A stretch of 64,000 bases of DNA from Ferribacterium limneticum (lineage in GTDB: Bacteria > Pseudomonadota > Gammaproteobacteria > Burkholderiales > Rhodocyclaceae): NCBI RefSeq assembly GCF_020510585.1, contig NZ_CP075190.1, positions 186,001-250,000 on the forward strand, given 5' to 3'. The position numbers and the translations under genes are program-made. How positions within the stretch are numbered: the first letter of the stretch is position 1; each line of letters opens with the position of its first letter. Shown in pieces: positions 8,694-17,190 of this stretch. The notes below the pieces were generated by a model. That model worked only from the letters and a program-made list of their open reading frames with translations, was not told where the DNA came from and made no database searches.

Positions 8694-9800
8694 ATGATCG
8701 CGTCCTTTTTTCCCCCGCCCAAGCGTGTTTTGGTTATCCGCTTGCAAAATCACGGCGATGTGCTCCTGACAACACCGATTTTTTCAGCTCTCAAACAACA
8801 TTTTCCAGGGGTTGAGGTTGACGCGTTGGTGTTTGCTGAAACAGTTCCCATCCTTGCCGCAAATCCGGACCTGACAGAAGTGTGGGCATTGCCGCGTGGT
8901 AAGCAGGTTGGCCGGGGGCTGCGCCGGGCGAACGCATTCATTCAATTGATGCTGGGTATTCGTCGTCGTCGCTACGATTGGGTCTTGCATCTCAATGACC
9001 AGTGGCCAGGGGCCGTCGCCGCTGCCATCAGTGGCGCTTCGGTGCGTTTTGGCTATGAGATGGAAAAGCGGGATTTCTGGCTGTGGCGGAAGATATTTCC
9101 CGTGCGTATCGTGCCGACTTTTGCCGGACATATGGTCGAAAAAAATCTGGCAGTGCTTGAGGCGCTTGGCGTGCCTGTCGATCCCCGTCGCGCACCGTGC
9201 ACCATGGGTTTCTTCGGACAGGATGCCGAACTGGTGGGCAGGAAACTCGCCGAGGCGGGGGTGACAGGTAAGTATGTTCTGGTTCACCCGACCTCGCGAT
9301 GGTTCTTCAAATGCTGGGAGGATGATCGCTTTGCCGAAGTCATTTCGGCGCTTGCCGGTTCCGGTTGGCAGGTGGTCCTGACTTCAGCGCCAGATCAGCG
9401 CGAGGTTGATCTGGTCAATGGCTTGCTGTGTCGGATAAGTCACCCCGGGGTTATGTCGTTGGCCGGACAGCTTACGCTGCCACAACTGGCGGCGGCGATT
9501 GCCGGGGCGACATTGTTCATCGGTGTGGACTCCGTGCCGATGCATATGGCTGCTGCGCTTGGTGTACCGCTCGTTGCACTATTCGGTCCGACTCATGTCC
9601 ACATTTGGCGACCCTGGAGTGATCGTGCCGAGGTCATTCATGCGGCCGACTACGGCCCCCTGATCGCTCCGAATGACGTAGATACATCGACAACCGCGCG
9701 TTATCTCTCGAATATTCCCGTGCAGCCCGTGCTGGATGCAGTGTGGCGGCAATTGGCGCGTTTCTCCGATCAGAAGAAGCAGGTGGCTGATGTTGCCTGA
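8694..9800 (+). CDS. Glycosyltransferase family 9 (LPS heptosyltransferase-like)
   Basis: 368 residues. The start RVLVIRLQNHGDVLLTTPIFSALK is the classic GT9 N-terminus with the GD that positions ADP-heptose. VLVHPTSRWFFKCW and SLAGQLTLPQLAAAI...FIGVDSVPMHMAAALGVPLVALFGPT are the conserved C-terminal blocks, as in WaaQ/WaaC/WaaF. It is most like the heptosyltransferase III (WaaQ) group. It overlaps the ligase gene by 11 bp. Codons here use more A/T at third positions than in msbA or polA, and this continues through the acetyltransferase gene, as often seen in LPS loci gained or exchanged by transfer. Confidence 0.9.
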   Translation: MIASFFPPPKRVLVIRLQNHGDVLLTTPIFSALKQHFPGVEVDALVFAETVPILAANPDLTEVWALPRGKQVGRGLRRANAFIQLMLGIRRRRYDWVLHLNDQWPGAVAAAISGASVRFGYEMEKRDFWLWRKIFPVRIVPTFAGHMVEKNLAVLEALGVPVDPRRAPCTMGFFGQDAELVGRKLAEAGVTGKYVLVHPTSRWFFKCWEDDRFAEVISALAGSGWQVVLTSAPDQREVDLVNGLLCRISHPGVMSLAGQLTLPQLAAAIAGATLFIGVDSVPMHMAAALGVPLVALFGPTHVHIWRPWSDRAEVIHAADYGPLIAPNDVDTSTTARYLSNIPVQPVLDAVWRQLARFSDQKKQVADVA

Positions 9801-11001
9801 TCGTTCCTGGCAGGGACTTTGGCGCGTAGTAGCGCTGGGCATATTGCTTTGTTACCCGATCATGGTCGTCAAATGGTTCCCTTTTGGCGGTGGGGCGCGT
9901 TACTTGAATGTGCTGGCTGCGCCGGTCAGCCTGATTTTGTTGTGGCAGGCGCCGCGAGAAGAGATCCGGGGACTGTTGATGTCAGCAGTACGCTGGGGGA
10001 TGCCGTTCCTGCCCTTTGTCCTGATCTGGACTTTTGCCCAGCTATGGCATGGCTACGATCCACTGGACCTTAATCCTCCAATGCGCCTGCTCTGGTGTTC
10101 ATTGTTGTTTCTCGGAGCTCGCCTGGCCGGGGTCGGCTATCGCCACCTTGCATTCGTCGCAGCGATTGGAGCGACAATCTATTGCGGCGTTGCCCTGGTG
10201 GAGGTTTATGGCTTGGGCAGGGAACGCGCTTGGGGGGGAACCTATGAAAATCGTTTCGGGCAATTCTCGATCTGGGTCGCTTCGCTGTGTTTTCTTCATG
10301 TGTTCTTTGACAAGCCGAAAGACCGGTGGCCTTTATCGAGCGTCCTGCTGTTGCTCGCCGGTGTGCTCGGGAGCATAGCCACATTGCTTAGCGGGTCGCG
10401 CGGAGCTTTGCTGGCCTTGTTGGTGTTGATCGCGATTGCCTTGTTCAGCAGCACGAATCGTAGCCGAGGCTTGATGGCTGCAGTCGTGATGATGTCTTCC
10501 GTGATAGCTTTCTGTTTTCTTTACGCTCCGATGTATCAGCGGCTTGAATTGCCATTCGGACAGGCGAAGGACTATTTCAATGAAGCAGAGTTCTCGCCCA
10601 CATCCATCGGTATTCGGCTCGAGTTGTTCCGTATCGCTTTTCTGACTTTTCTCGATCACCCGATAATCGGACCAGGTTACACAACGCTCGAGCAGCTTTA
10701 TGAGACGCACCCAGCCTTCGGTTTGCCCCGTCCCGAGATGCTGGCTATTCCCGGCTTCCACAACGACTGGGCTCAAACTGTTGGTATTGGCGGCGGCCTG
10801 CTGTTGGCGGCACTTCTGGCTACTTGTATCTGGATGGGGTTGGCGGCTCGTAGTAACGTTTATCTGCTGGCTTTTCTCGGATTTTCTTTGGTATTCGGGG
10901 TTAGCGAGATTTTCTTCACCAACAAATTGGGCTTGAGCTTGTTGATGGCAAGCTGGGCTCTCTATGCGGCGGCCGAGCGGAATCAAGAGCGAAGGGCATG
11001 A
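9790..11001 (+). CDS. waaL: O-antigen ligase family membrane protein
   Basis: 403 residues from ATG 9790, inside the end of the GT9 gene. About ten hydrophobic segments span the protein. A long periplasmic loop after about residue 250 holds the Wzy_C-type signature, including RLELFRIAFLTFLDHPIIGPGYTTLEQL and FHNDWAQTVGIGGG. The conserved Arg of the loop and the H-N-D motif fit WaaL-type ligases, which join O-antigen to lipid A-core in the periplasm. A Wzy polymerase is hard to separate by sequence alone. Four-base overlap with the downstream acetyltransferase. Confidence 0.8.
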   Translation: MLPDRSWQGLWRVVALGILLCYPIMVVKWFPFGGGARYLNVLAAPVSLILLWQAPREEIRGLLMSAVRWGMPFLPFVLIWTFAQLWHGYDPLDLNPPMRLLWCSLLFLGARLAGVGYRHLAFVAAIGATIYCGVALVEVYGLGRERAWGGTYENRFGQFSIWVASLCFLHVFFDKPKDRWPLSSVLLLLAGVLGSIATLLSGSRGALLALLVLIAIALFSSTNRSRGLMAAVVMMSSVIAFCFLYAPMYQRLELPFGQAKDYFNEAEFSPTSIGIRLELFRIAFLTFLDHPIIGPGYTTLEQLYETHPAFGLPRPEMLAIPGFHNDWAQTVGIGGGLLLAALLATCIWMGLAARSNVYLLAFLGFSLVFGVSEIFFTNKLGLSLLMASWALYAAAERNQERRA

Positions 11002-11624
11002 AAATACTGAAGAAATTTCTTTTCAGGCAGGCTGAAAGGCGGCTGAAGAAAATTCCGGCCTTGTATCGGGGTCAGGCCAGATTCAAGCTGCACTATCCGG
11101 GAAAATATTCGTTCGGGGTTGGTAGTTATGGTTTGCCCAAGGTGCATGACTGGGACGAGGGAGCAACATTGCACATAGGTGCATACTGTTCTATTGCATT
11201 GAACGTCCAGATATTGCTTGGTGGCCATCACCACAGCGAATGGCTCACGACCTATCCGTTTTCCACCATGGTGCCTGGTGATATTCCGCCATGCAGCTTT
11301 AGTCGGGGCGATGTACTGATTGGTAACGACGTCTGGCTCTGCTCGAATACCATTGTGCTTTCCGGGGTGACGATTGGCGATGGCGCGATTGTGTCTGCCG
11401 GTTCGGTCGTGACTAGGGATGTAGAACCCTATTCGATCGTGGCGGGTAATCCCGCGCAACATGTTCGCTGGCGATTTGATGAATCGACACGCGCTGCGCT
11501 GATGGAGATCGCCTGGTGGGCCTGGTCGGTCGAGGAGGTTTCCCGCATTGTGCCGATGTTGTGTTCGGGGAATATCGACTACTTGATTGAATATGCCAAG
11601 CAGCGTAAATGCCATGATGATTGA
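10998..11624 (+). CDS. Hexapeptide-repeat acetyltransferase (CatB/XAT family)
   Basis: 208 residues. A left-handed beta-helix region runs from about residue 55 to 160, with hexapeptide repeats (LHIGAYCSIALNVQIL, VLIGNDVWLCSNTIVLSGVTIGDGAIVSAGSVV). GGHHHSEWLTTYPFSTM is the substrate-site loop of xenobiotic-acetyltransferase-like enzymes, and its His residues include the catalytic base. ENPAQ-like AGNPAQHVRWRFDE closes the domain. In an O-antigen or LPS locus it probably O- or N-acetylates a sugar rather than an antibiotic. The start overlaps the ligase stop by 4 bp. Confidence 0.85.
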   Translation: MKILKKFLFRQAERRLKKIPALYRGQARFKLHYPGKYSFGVGSYGLPKVHDWDEGATLHIGAYCSIALNVQILLGGHHHSEWLTTYPFSTMVPGDIPPCSFSRGDVLIGNDVWLCSNTIVLSGVTIGDGAIVSAGSVVTRDVEPYSIVAGNPAQHVRWRFDESTRAALMEIAWWAWSVEEVSRIVPMLCSGNIDYLIEYAKQRKCHDD

Positions 11625-11666
11625 CATGCTAGGAACTGCCTACGATTCCCGAAAGAACAAATACCA

Positions 11667-12473
11667 ATGATCAGCACCGTTCAGCCAAAAATCACCGCCT
11701 ACATCATCGCTTTCAACGAAGCGCAGAAAATCGCGGCGGCGGTGAATAGCGTCCTGTGGGCTGACGAAATCATCGTCGCCGATTCAGGTAGCACGGACGG
11801 CATGGTCGAAATCGCCGAGAGCCTTGGTGCGCGCGTCGTGCAGGTGCCGTTCAAGGGCTTTGGCGATCTGCGCAATCAGGCGATTGCTGCCTGTAGCCAC
11901 GACTGGATATTCAGCCTTGATGCCGATGAACGGTGCACACCGGAGGCGCGCGACGAAATCCTGCGTGTCATAGCTGATCCGGCCAGCCTCGACATGTATT
12001 GGATGCCGCGCCGCAATTTCTTCATGGGGCGGTGGATCAAGCATTCCGGCTGGTATCCGAATTACCGCCAGCCGCAGCTCTTCCGCAAGGGCAAGATGAG
12101 CTACACGATGGAGCCCGTGCACGAGGGTTACGTGCCGCATAGCGACCGACCGGTCGGGCATCTGCAGAACCCGATCTGGCAGGTGCCGTTCAAGAACCTG
12201 CATGAAGTCGTGCACAAGGCGAATCGCTATTCGACGCTCGGCGCCGAAAAGCTCACCTTGCGCGGCCGCAAGGGCAGCATGGGCAAGGCGCTGACGCATG
12301 GCCTGTGGTCTTTCATCAAGCACTACATTTTCAAGCGCGGGTTTCTTGATGGCTGGCCGGGGTTCATCATCGCGTTTGGCAATTTCGAGGGCACGTTCTA
12401 CCGCTACGCCAAGGGCTACGAGATGGATCAGGCCTGGAAGGTGCCGGAAACGCCACCGCTGCGCCGACCCTGA
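11667..12473 (+). CDS. Glycosyltransferase family 2, WaaE/KdtX-like
   Basis: 268 residues. The GT-A core starts with ITAYIIAFNEAQKIAAAVNSV and includes WADEIIVADSGSTDGMVEIA, then FSLDADERCTPE with the DAD metal site near residue 90. HSGWYPNYRQPQLFRKG is a strong signature of the LPS inner-core beta-1,4-glucosyltransferase WaaE/KdtX group, which adds glucose to heptose I. The gene is followed after 6 bp by another GT2. GC content and codon use return to the genome average here, unlike the three genes before it. Confidence 0.88.
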   Translation: MISTVQPKITAYIIAFNEAQKIAAAVNSVLWADEIIVADSGSTDGMVEIAESLGARVVQVPFKGFGDLRNQAIAACSHDWIFSLDADERCTPEARDEILRVIADPASLDMYWMPRRNFFMGRWIKHSGWYPNYRQPQLFRKGKMSYTMEPVHEGYVPHSDRPVGHLQNPIWQVPFKNLHEVVHKANRYSTLGAEKLTLRGRKGSMGKALTHGLWSFIKHYIFKRGFLDGWPGFIIAFGNFEGTFYRYAKGYEMDQAWKVPETPPLRRP

Positions 12474-12479
12474 GGTCTT

Positions 12480-13352
12480 ATGCCGCCGCGCCTGATCTCG
12501 GTGATCGTCACCACTTATAACCGGCCGGACGCCTTGCGCGCCGTGCTGGCTTCGCTTGCTGCGCAGACTGACAAGGCATTTGAAGTGCTGCTGGCTGACG
12601 ATGGCTCACGGCAGGAGACAGCGGTGGCGGTGGCCGAGGCAGCCGTCAACTTTCCGGTCCCGCTGGTCCATCTATGGCAGTCCGATGACGGGTTTCGCGC
12701 GGCGGCAGCCCGCAATCTGGCGGTCGCGGCAAGCCGGGGCGATTACCTCGTCTTCGTCGACGGCGATTGCGTGCTGTGCCCCGATTTTGTCGCCCGGCAT
12801 CGGGCGCTGGCCGAGCCGGCCTGGTTCGTGGCCGGAAACCGGGTCTTGCTGTCCGAGAGTTTCACGAAAAAGGTGCTGCAGACGCCGATGATCGAGCTTC
12901 ACGGCGACAGTCGTCTGAGCTGGCTGGGCCGCCGGTTTTCCGGGGCGATCAATCGCTGGTTGCCGCTCTGCTTCGTACCGGGGAACGGCTGGCGCAAGCG
13001 TCAGCCGCAGCGCTGGCAAGGCGCGCGGACCTGCAACCTGGCGATGTGGCGCTCCGATTTCGACGCCATCAACGGTTTCGACGAGGCTTTTCAGGGCTGG
13101 GGCCACGAGGATGCCGACCTCGCCATCCGCCTCCTGCATGCTGGCGTGCAACGCAAGGACGGTCGCTTCGCGACGGCCGTCCTGCATCTCTGGCACCACG
13201 AGAACGACCGCAGCAATCTGGCCGAGAATGAACGTCGGCTGGCGGAGATCCTGGCCGGCGACCGGCGGCGTGCTGCGGTCGGGATCGATACTTACAACCC
13301 CGAACGGGTCAGCGCCGCGGCGATTCAGAAATTCGGCAAAATTTCCGGTTGA
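12480..13352 (+). CDS. Glycosyltransferase family 2 with C-terminal galactosyltransferase-type domain
   Basis: 290 residues. The N-terminal GT2 fold (SVIVTTYNRPDALRAVLASL, LLADDGS near residue 40, FVDGDCVLCPDF near 93) is followed by NLAMWRSDFDAINGFDEAFQGWGHEDADLAIRLL near 190. That segment is the glyco_transf_7C block with the GWGxED substrate site. It is a likely LPS or capsule sugar transferase. The stop codon TGA (13350-13352) lies inside copy 3 of the dispersed repeat, whose bases also encode the last residues (KISG). The protein end has therefore been set by the repeat. Confidence 0.88.
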   Translation: MPPRLISVIVTTYNRPDALRAVLASLAAQTDKAFEVLLADDGSRQETAVAVAEAAVNFPVPLVHLWQSDDGFRAAAARNLAVAASRGDYLVFVDGDCVLCPDFVARHRALAEPAWFVAGNRVLLSESFTKKVLQTPMIELHGDSRLSWLGRRFSGAINRWLPLCFVPGNGWRKRQPQRWQGARTCNLAMWRSDFDAINGFDEAFQGWGHEDADLAIRLLHAGVQRKDGRFATAVLHLWHHENDRSNLAENERRLAEILAGDRRRAAVGIDTYNPERVSAAAIQKFGKISG

Positions 13353-13358
13353 CCGTGG
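13324..13358 (-). repeat. Dispersed 35-bp repeat, copy 3 (across a gene end)
   Basis: Read on the minus strand: CCACGGTCAACCGGAAA, TTTT, GCC, and an A/T-rich tail with several changes. Core exact. It supplies the stop of the preceding gene. Confidence 0.85.
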
Positions 13359-13374
13359 GAATCAACCGCCGGCC

Positions 13375-16095
13375 TTAGTGCGCCGCTTCCCAGTTCGGCC
13401 CGACACCCACTTCGACGACCAGCGGCACCTTGAGCTCGGCGACCTGGCTCATCAGGCGGGGCAGGTGGGTGCGGATTTCCATCAGTTCGTCGTCCGGAAC
13501 TTCGAGTAGCAGTTCATCGTGCACCTGCAGGACCAGTTTTGATTTCAGCCCCGATTTTTCCAGCCAGTTCTGCACGGCGATCATCGCCAGCTTGATCAGG
13601 TCGGCGGCTGTGCCCTGCATCGGTGCGTTGATCGCGGCGCGCTCTGCCCCCTGGCGGCGGTTGCCGTTGCTCGAACGGATTTCCGGGAACCACAGGCGGC
13701 GACCGAAAGCGGTTTCGACGTAGCCTTTTTGCCGGGCAGTTTCACGCGCCTCTTCCATGTAGGCTGCGACGCCGGGGTAGCGGGCGAAATAGCGGTCGAT
13801 GTAGGTCTGCGCCGCGCTGCGTTCCAGCCCGAGCTGACGGGCGAGGCCGAAGGCGCTCATGCCGTAGATCAGGCCGAAATTGATGCTCTTGGCGACGCGG
13901 CGCTGGTCGGGGCCAACTTCGAGCGGCGTGACGCCGAATATCTCGCCGGCTGTCGCACGGTGCACGTCCTCGCCGTGCGAGAAGGCGTGGAGCAAGCCTT
14001 CATCGCCCGAGAGATGGGCCATGATGCGCAGCTCGATTTGCGAATAATCGGCCGAGACGATGCTGGAACCTTCGGGTGCGATGAAGGCGGTACGGATCTT
14101 CCGGCCTTCCTCGCTGCGCACCGGGATGTTCTGTAGGTTGGGATCGGTCGAGGCAAGGCGGCCCGTGACAACGGACGCTTGAGAGAAGTGAGTATGCACT
14201 CTCCCGGTCTGCGGATTGACCATGCGCGGCAGCTTGTCGGTGTAGGTGCCCTTGAGTTTGGACAGGCTGCGGTGTTCGAGCAGCAGCTTGGGCAGTGGGT
14301 AGTCGAGGGCCAGCTCGGAAAGCACTTCCTCGTCGGTGGACGGGCCGCCCGACGGGGTTTTCTTCTTGACCGGCAGGCCGAGCTTTTCGAAAAGAATGTC
14401 GGCCAGTTGCTTGGGCGAAGCGAGATTGAAGGGCTGGCCGGCCAGTTCGTAAGCCTGCGCTTCGAGAGCCATGATCTTCTGGCCCATCTCGTGGCTTTGG
14501 CGGGACAGCACATCGGCGTCGATCAGGATGCCGTTGCGCTCGATCTGCCAGATGACCTGGCGGGCCGGCATCTCGATCTCGTGATAGATGCGCGACAGGC
14601 CGGGTTCATCGGCGAATTGCGGGTGTAGCACGTTATGGACGCGCAGGGTGACGTCGGCGTCTTCGGCCGAGTAGGTGGCGGCACGCTCGATGTCGACCTG
14701 GTCGAAGCCGATCTGCTTAGCGCCCTTGCCGCACAGGTCTTCGTAGGCGATGGTGTCGAGGCCGAGATGGCGGGTGCATAGCTGGCCGAGGTCGTGGCCC
14801 TTGTCGGACTCGATGACGTAGCTTTGCAACATCGTGTCGTGCTCTATGCCGGCGAGCGTGATGCCGTGGTTGGCGAAAACGTGCTGGTCGTACTTTGCGT
14901 TTTGCAGCACTTTTTTCCGGTTGACCGTGGAAAGCCAGGGTTTGAGCCTGGCCAGCACTTCGTCGCGCGGCAACTGGTCGGCGACGCCGGGGGCGGTGTG
15001 GGCGAGCGGGATGTAGCAAGCTTCACCGGGGGTGACCGACAGCGAAATGCCGACGATGCGGGCTTCGAAGGAGTCGAGGCTGGTTGTTTCGGTATCGAGT
15101 GCAGTCAGTTCGGCGGCTTCGATTTTGGCTAGCCAGGCGTCGAACTGCGGCCAGCTCAGGACGGTTTCGTAGGTAACGTCGATTTTGCCTTGGAGCGTCG
15201 GCGCCGCGGCATCGGAAACCGTGCGCGCCGGGATATCGGCGGCCGCTTCCGGACCGTCGATATCGGCCAGCCATGAGCGGAACTGGTAGCGGGTGTAAAG
15301 CTCGCGCAGCGTGGCGACATCCCGCGGTGTTGCATTCAGGCTGGCCGGTGCCGGCAGGTTGGTGAGATCGCAGGCGACTGTGACCAGCTTTTTCCCCAAT
15401 GGCAAAAAGCTGAGGTGGTCACGCAGATTCTGGCCGACGACGCCGCCGATTTCGTCGGCATGGGCGACGATTTCGTCGAGCGAGCCATACTGGGCCAGCC
15501 ATTTGAGGGCGGTTTTCGGACCGCATTTGGCGACGCCGGGCACGCCGTCTACGGTGTCGCCGACCAGCGCCAGATAATCGACGATCTTGTCCGGCGGCAC
15601 GCCGAACTTCGCTTCGACGCCGGCCTCGTCGAGCAACTCGTTACTCATCGTGTTGTACCAGCGGACGAGCGGATTGACCAGTTGGGTCAGATCCTTGTCG
15701 CCGGTCGAAATCAGCGTATTGATGCCGTCGACCGCGGCATTTTTCGCCAGCGTGCCGATCACGTCGTCGGCTTCGACGCCGTCGACCATGAGCAGCGGCC
15801 AGCCGGCGGCCTTGATGGCGGCGTGCAGCGGCTCGATCTGGCCGACCATTTCGGGCGGCATCGGCGGCCGGTGGGCCTTGTATTCCGGATACCAGTCGTC
15901 GCGGAAGGTCTTGCCCTTGGCATCGAAGACGACGGCCTTGTAGTCTGCCTTGTAGTCGCTCTCTAGACGACGTAGCATGTTCAAAACGCCGTAGATGGCG
16001 CCCGTCGGCTCGCCGGCCTTGTTGCGCAAGTCGGGCAGGGCGTGGAAAGCGCGGTAAAGATAGGACGAACCGTCCACCAACAATAAGAGAGGCAT
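13375..16095 (-). CDS. polA: DNA polymerase I
   Basis: 906 residues. It fills gaps and removes RNA primers. The 5'-3' exonuclease domain occupies about 1-290 (LLLVDGSSYLYRAFHALP; DDVIGTLA; STGDKDLTQLV). The 3'-5' proofreading domain is about 310-500 and keeps its acidic residues (ALDTETTSLDS, NAKYDQHV, YSAEDADV). The polymerase domain follows, with SADYSQIELRIMAHLS, RVAKSINFGLIYGMS and the final QVHDELLLEVPDDE. Copy 4 of the dispersed repeat is embedded in the proofreading domain and encodes STVNRK just before VLQNAKYD, without breaking the frame. The start lies 3 bp from the start of the divergent LOG gene. Confidence 0.97.
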   Translation of the reverse strand: MPLLLLVDGSSYLYRAFHALPDLRNKAGEPTGAIYGVLNMLRRLESDYKADYKAVVFDAKGKTFRDDWYPEYKAHRPPMPPEMVGQIEPLHAAIKAAGWPLLMVDGVEADDVIGTLAKNAAVDGINTLISTGDKDLTQLVNPLVRWYNTMSNELLDEAGVEAKFGVPPDKIVDYLALVGDTVDGVPGVAKCGPKTALKWLAQYGSLDEIVAHADEIGGVVGQNLRDHLSFLPLGKKLVTVACDLTNLPAPASLNATPRDVATLRELYTRYQFRSWLADIDGPEAAADIPARTVSDAAAPTLQGKIDVTYETVLSWPQFDAWLAKIEAAELTALDTETTSLDSFEARIVGISLSVTPGEACYIPLAHTAPGVADQLPRDEVLARLKPWLSTVNRKKVLQNAKYDQHVFANHGITLAGIEHDTMLQSYVIESDKGHDLGQLCTRHLGLDTIAYEDLCGKGAKQIGFDQVDIERAATYSAEDADVTLRVHNVLHPQFADEPGLSRIYHEIEMPARQVIWQIERNGILIDADVLSRQSHEMGQKIMALEAQAYELAGQPFNLASPKQLADILFEKLGLPVKKKTPSGGPSTDEEVLSELALDYPLPKLLLEHRSLSKLKGTYTDKLPRMVNPQTGRVHTHFSQASVVTGRLASTDPNLQNIPVRSEEGRKIRTAFIAPEGSSIVSADYSQIELRIMAHLSGDEGLLHAFSHGEDVHRATAGEIFGVTPLEVGPDQRRVAKSINFGLIYGMSAFGLARQLGLERSAAQTYIDRYFARYPGVAAYMEEARETARQKGYVETAFGRRLWFPEIRSSNGNRRQGAERAAINAPMQGTAADLIKLAMIAVQNWLEKSGLKSKLVLQVHDELLLEVPDDELMEIRTHLPRLMSQVAELKVPLVVEVGVGPNWEAAH
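14896..14930 (-). repeat. Dispersed 35-bp repeat, copy 4 (inside polA)
   Basis: Minus-strand reading has CCACGGTCAACCGGAAA intact. The distal part has diverged (AAAGTGCTGC then AAAACG), so only the core and the A/T spacing remain. Same direction as the gene. Confidence 0.8.
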
Positions 16096-16098
16096 AAA

Positions 16099-16827
16099 TT
16101 GACCGAGAGCGACAAGCTGGTAATGGGCGTCGAGACCGAGGCCCTGCTGAAAAACGCGACGGCCCGCGAGTCCTGGCGGATTTTCGGCATTATGTCAGAG
16201 TTCGTCGAGGCAACTGAGCGTCTGGCTGCGATCAAGCCGGCCGTGACCATGTTCGGCAGCGCCCGCGTTCGGCCGGACTCGCCGTATTACATGCTGACCG
16301 AGCAGACCGCCCGCCTGCTGTCCGATTCGGGTTTCTCGGTCATTTCCGGCGGCGGCCCGGGGATCATGGAAGCGGCCAACAAGGGCGCCTTCTTCGGCAA
16401 ATCTCCGTCAGTCGGCCTCAACATCCAGTTGCCGCACGAGCAGCAGAACAATCCCTACCAGGATATCTCGCAGACCTTCCGCCACTTCTTTGCCCGCAAA
16501 TACATGTTCGTTCGCTTTGCCAGCGCCTACGTCGTCATGCCCGGTGGTTTCGGCACGCTCGACGAGCTGATGGAAGCGCTGACCCTGATCCAGACCGGCA
16601 AGGCGCGCAAGATTCCGCTGATTCTGGTTTGCTCGGACTTCTGGGGCGGCATGATCGAATGGTTCAAGAACCGGCTGGTCAGCGAAGGCATGGTCGATGC
16701 CGAAGACATGAACCTGATCCAGTTGATCGACGAGCCGGAAAAAGTGGTCGAAGCCATATTCAAGCATTACGAGGCTCGTCCCTTCGGCCCCTTGCCGAAC
16801 GAACACGAGATGCTGCTCAACCTGTAA
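16099..16827 (+). CDS. LOG-family Rossmann-fold protein (TIGR00730)
   Basis: 242 residues. Motifs PGGFGTLDELMEALTLIQTGK (near 150) and SGGGPGIMEAANKGAF (near 80) define the LOG family, whose plant members release free cytokinin by removing ribose 5-phosphate. Bacterial members act on nucleoside monophosphates, with the physiological role often unclear. The start is TTG 16099, with an AGAGAGG ribosome site 8 bp upstream inside polA. ATG at 16123 is the alternative. With TTG the divergent polA and LOG starts are separated by only 3 bp, so each promoter must lie within the other gene. Confidence 0.88.
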   Translation: MTESDKLVMGVETEALLKNATARESWRIFGIMSEFVEATERLAAIKPAVTMFGSARVRPDSPYYMLTEQTARLLSDSGFSVISGGGPGIMEAANKGAFFGKSPSVGLNIQLPHEQQNNPYQDISQTFRHFFARKYMFVRFASAYVVMPGGFGTLDELMEALTLIQTGKARKIPLILVCSDFWGGMIEWFKNRLVSEGMVDAEDMNLIQLIDEPEKVVEAIFKHYEARPFGPLPNEHEMLLNL

Positions 16828-16857
16828 AATCAAAGCATCGTCATCGAGGATTCCACC

Positions 16858-17187
16858 ATGCGCCGCCTTCTTCCCCTCCTGCTTCTAGCCGCCTTGCCTG
16901 CCTGGGCGCAGAAAGGCGATCTCCAGCCCTTGCCGGCCGTCCCGCCGCCACCGCCGGGCATGGAAGCCTTCGACGAAGCCCTTGAGCCACAAGTGACCAT
17001 CGTCAAGCGCGAGACCGAAACGCGCGAGGAATACCGCATGAAGGGCAAGCTCTACATGGTCAAGGTCACGCCGGCGGTCGGCCCCGCCTACTACCTCGTC
17101 GATAACCAGGGCGACGGCCAGTTCGTTCAGGCCGACATTACCCATCCGGTGACCAAGCCGCCGATGTGGATCATTCACAGCTGGTAA
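16858..17187 (+). CDS. DUF2782 family secreted protein
   Basis: 109 residues with an N-terminal signal peptide (MRRLLPLLLLAALPAWA, cleaved near residue 17) and a proline-rich linker (PAVPPPPPGM). The mature domain contains QVTIVKRETETREEYRMKGK, a recognisable DUF2782 segment, then MVKVTPAVGPAYYLVD. Function is unknown. Members are common in beta- and gammaproteobacteria next to thrB and polA, as here, where thrB starts 3 bp after its stop. Confidence 0.85.
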   Translation: MRRLLPLLLLAALPAWAQKGDLQPLPAVPPPPPGMEAFDEALEPQVTIVKRETETREEYRMKGKLYMVKVTPAVGPAYYLVDNQGDGQFVQADITHPVTKPPMWIIHSW

Positions 17188-17190
17188 ATC

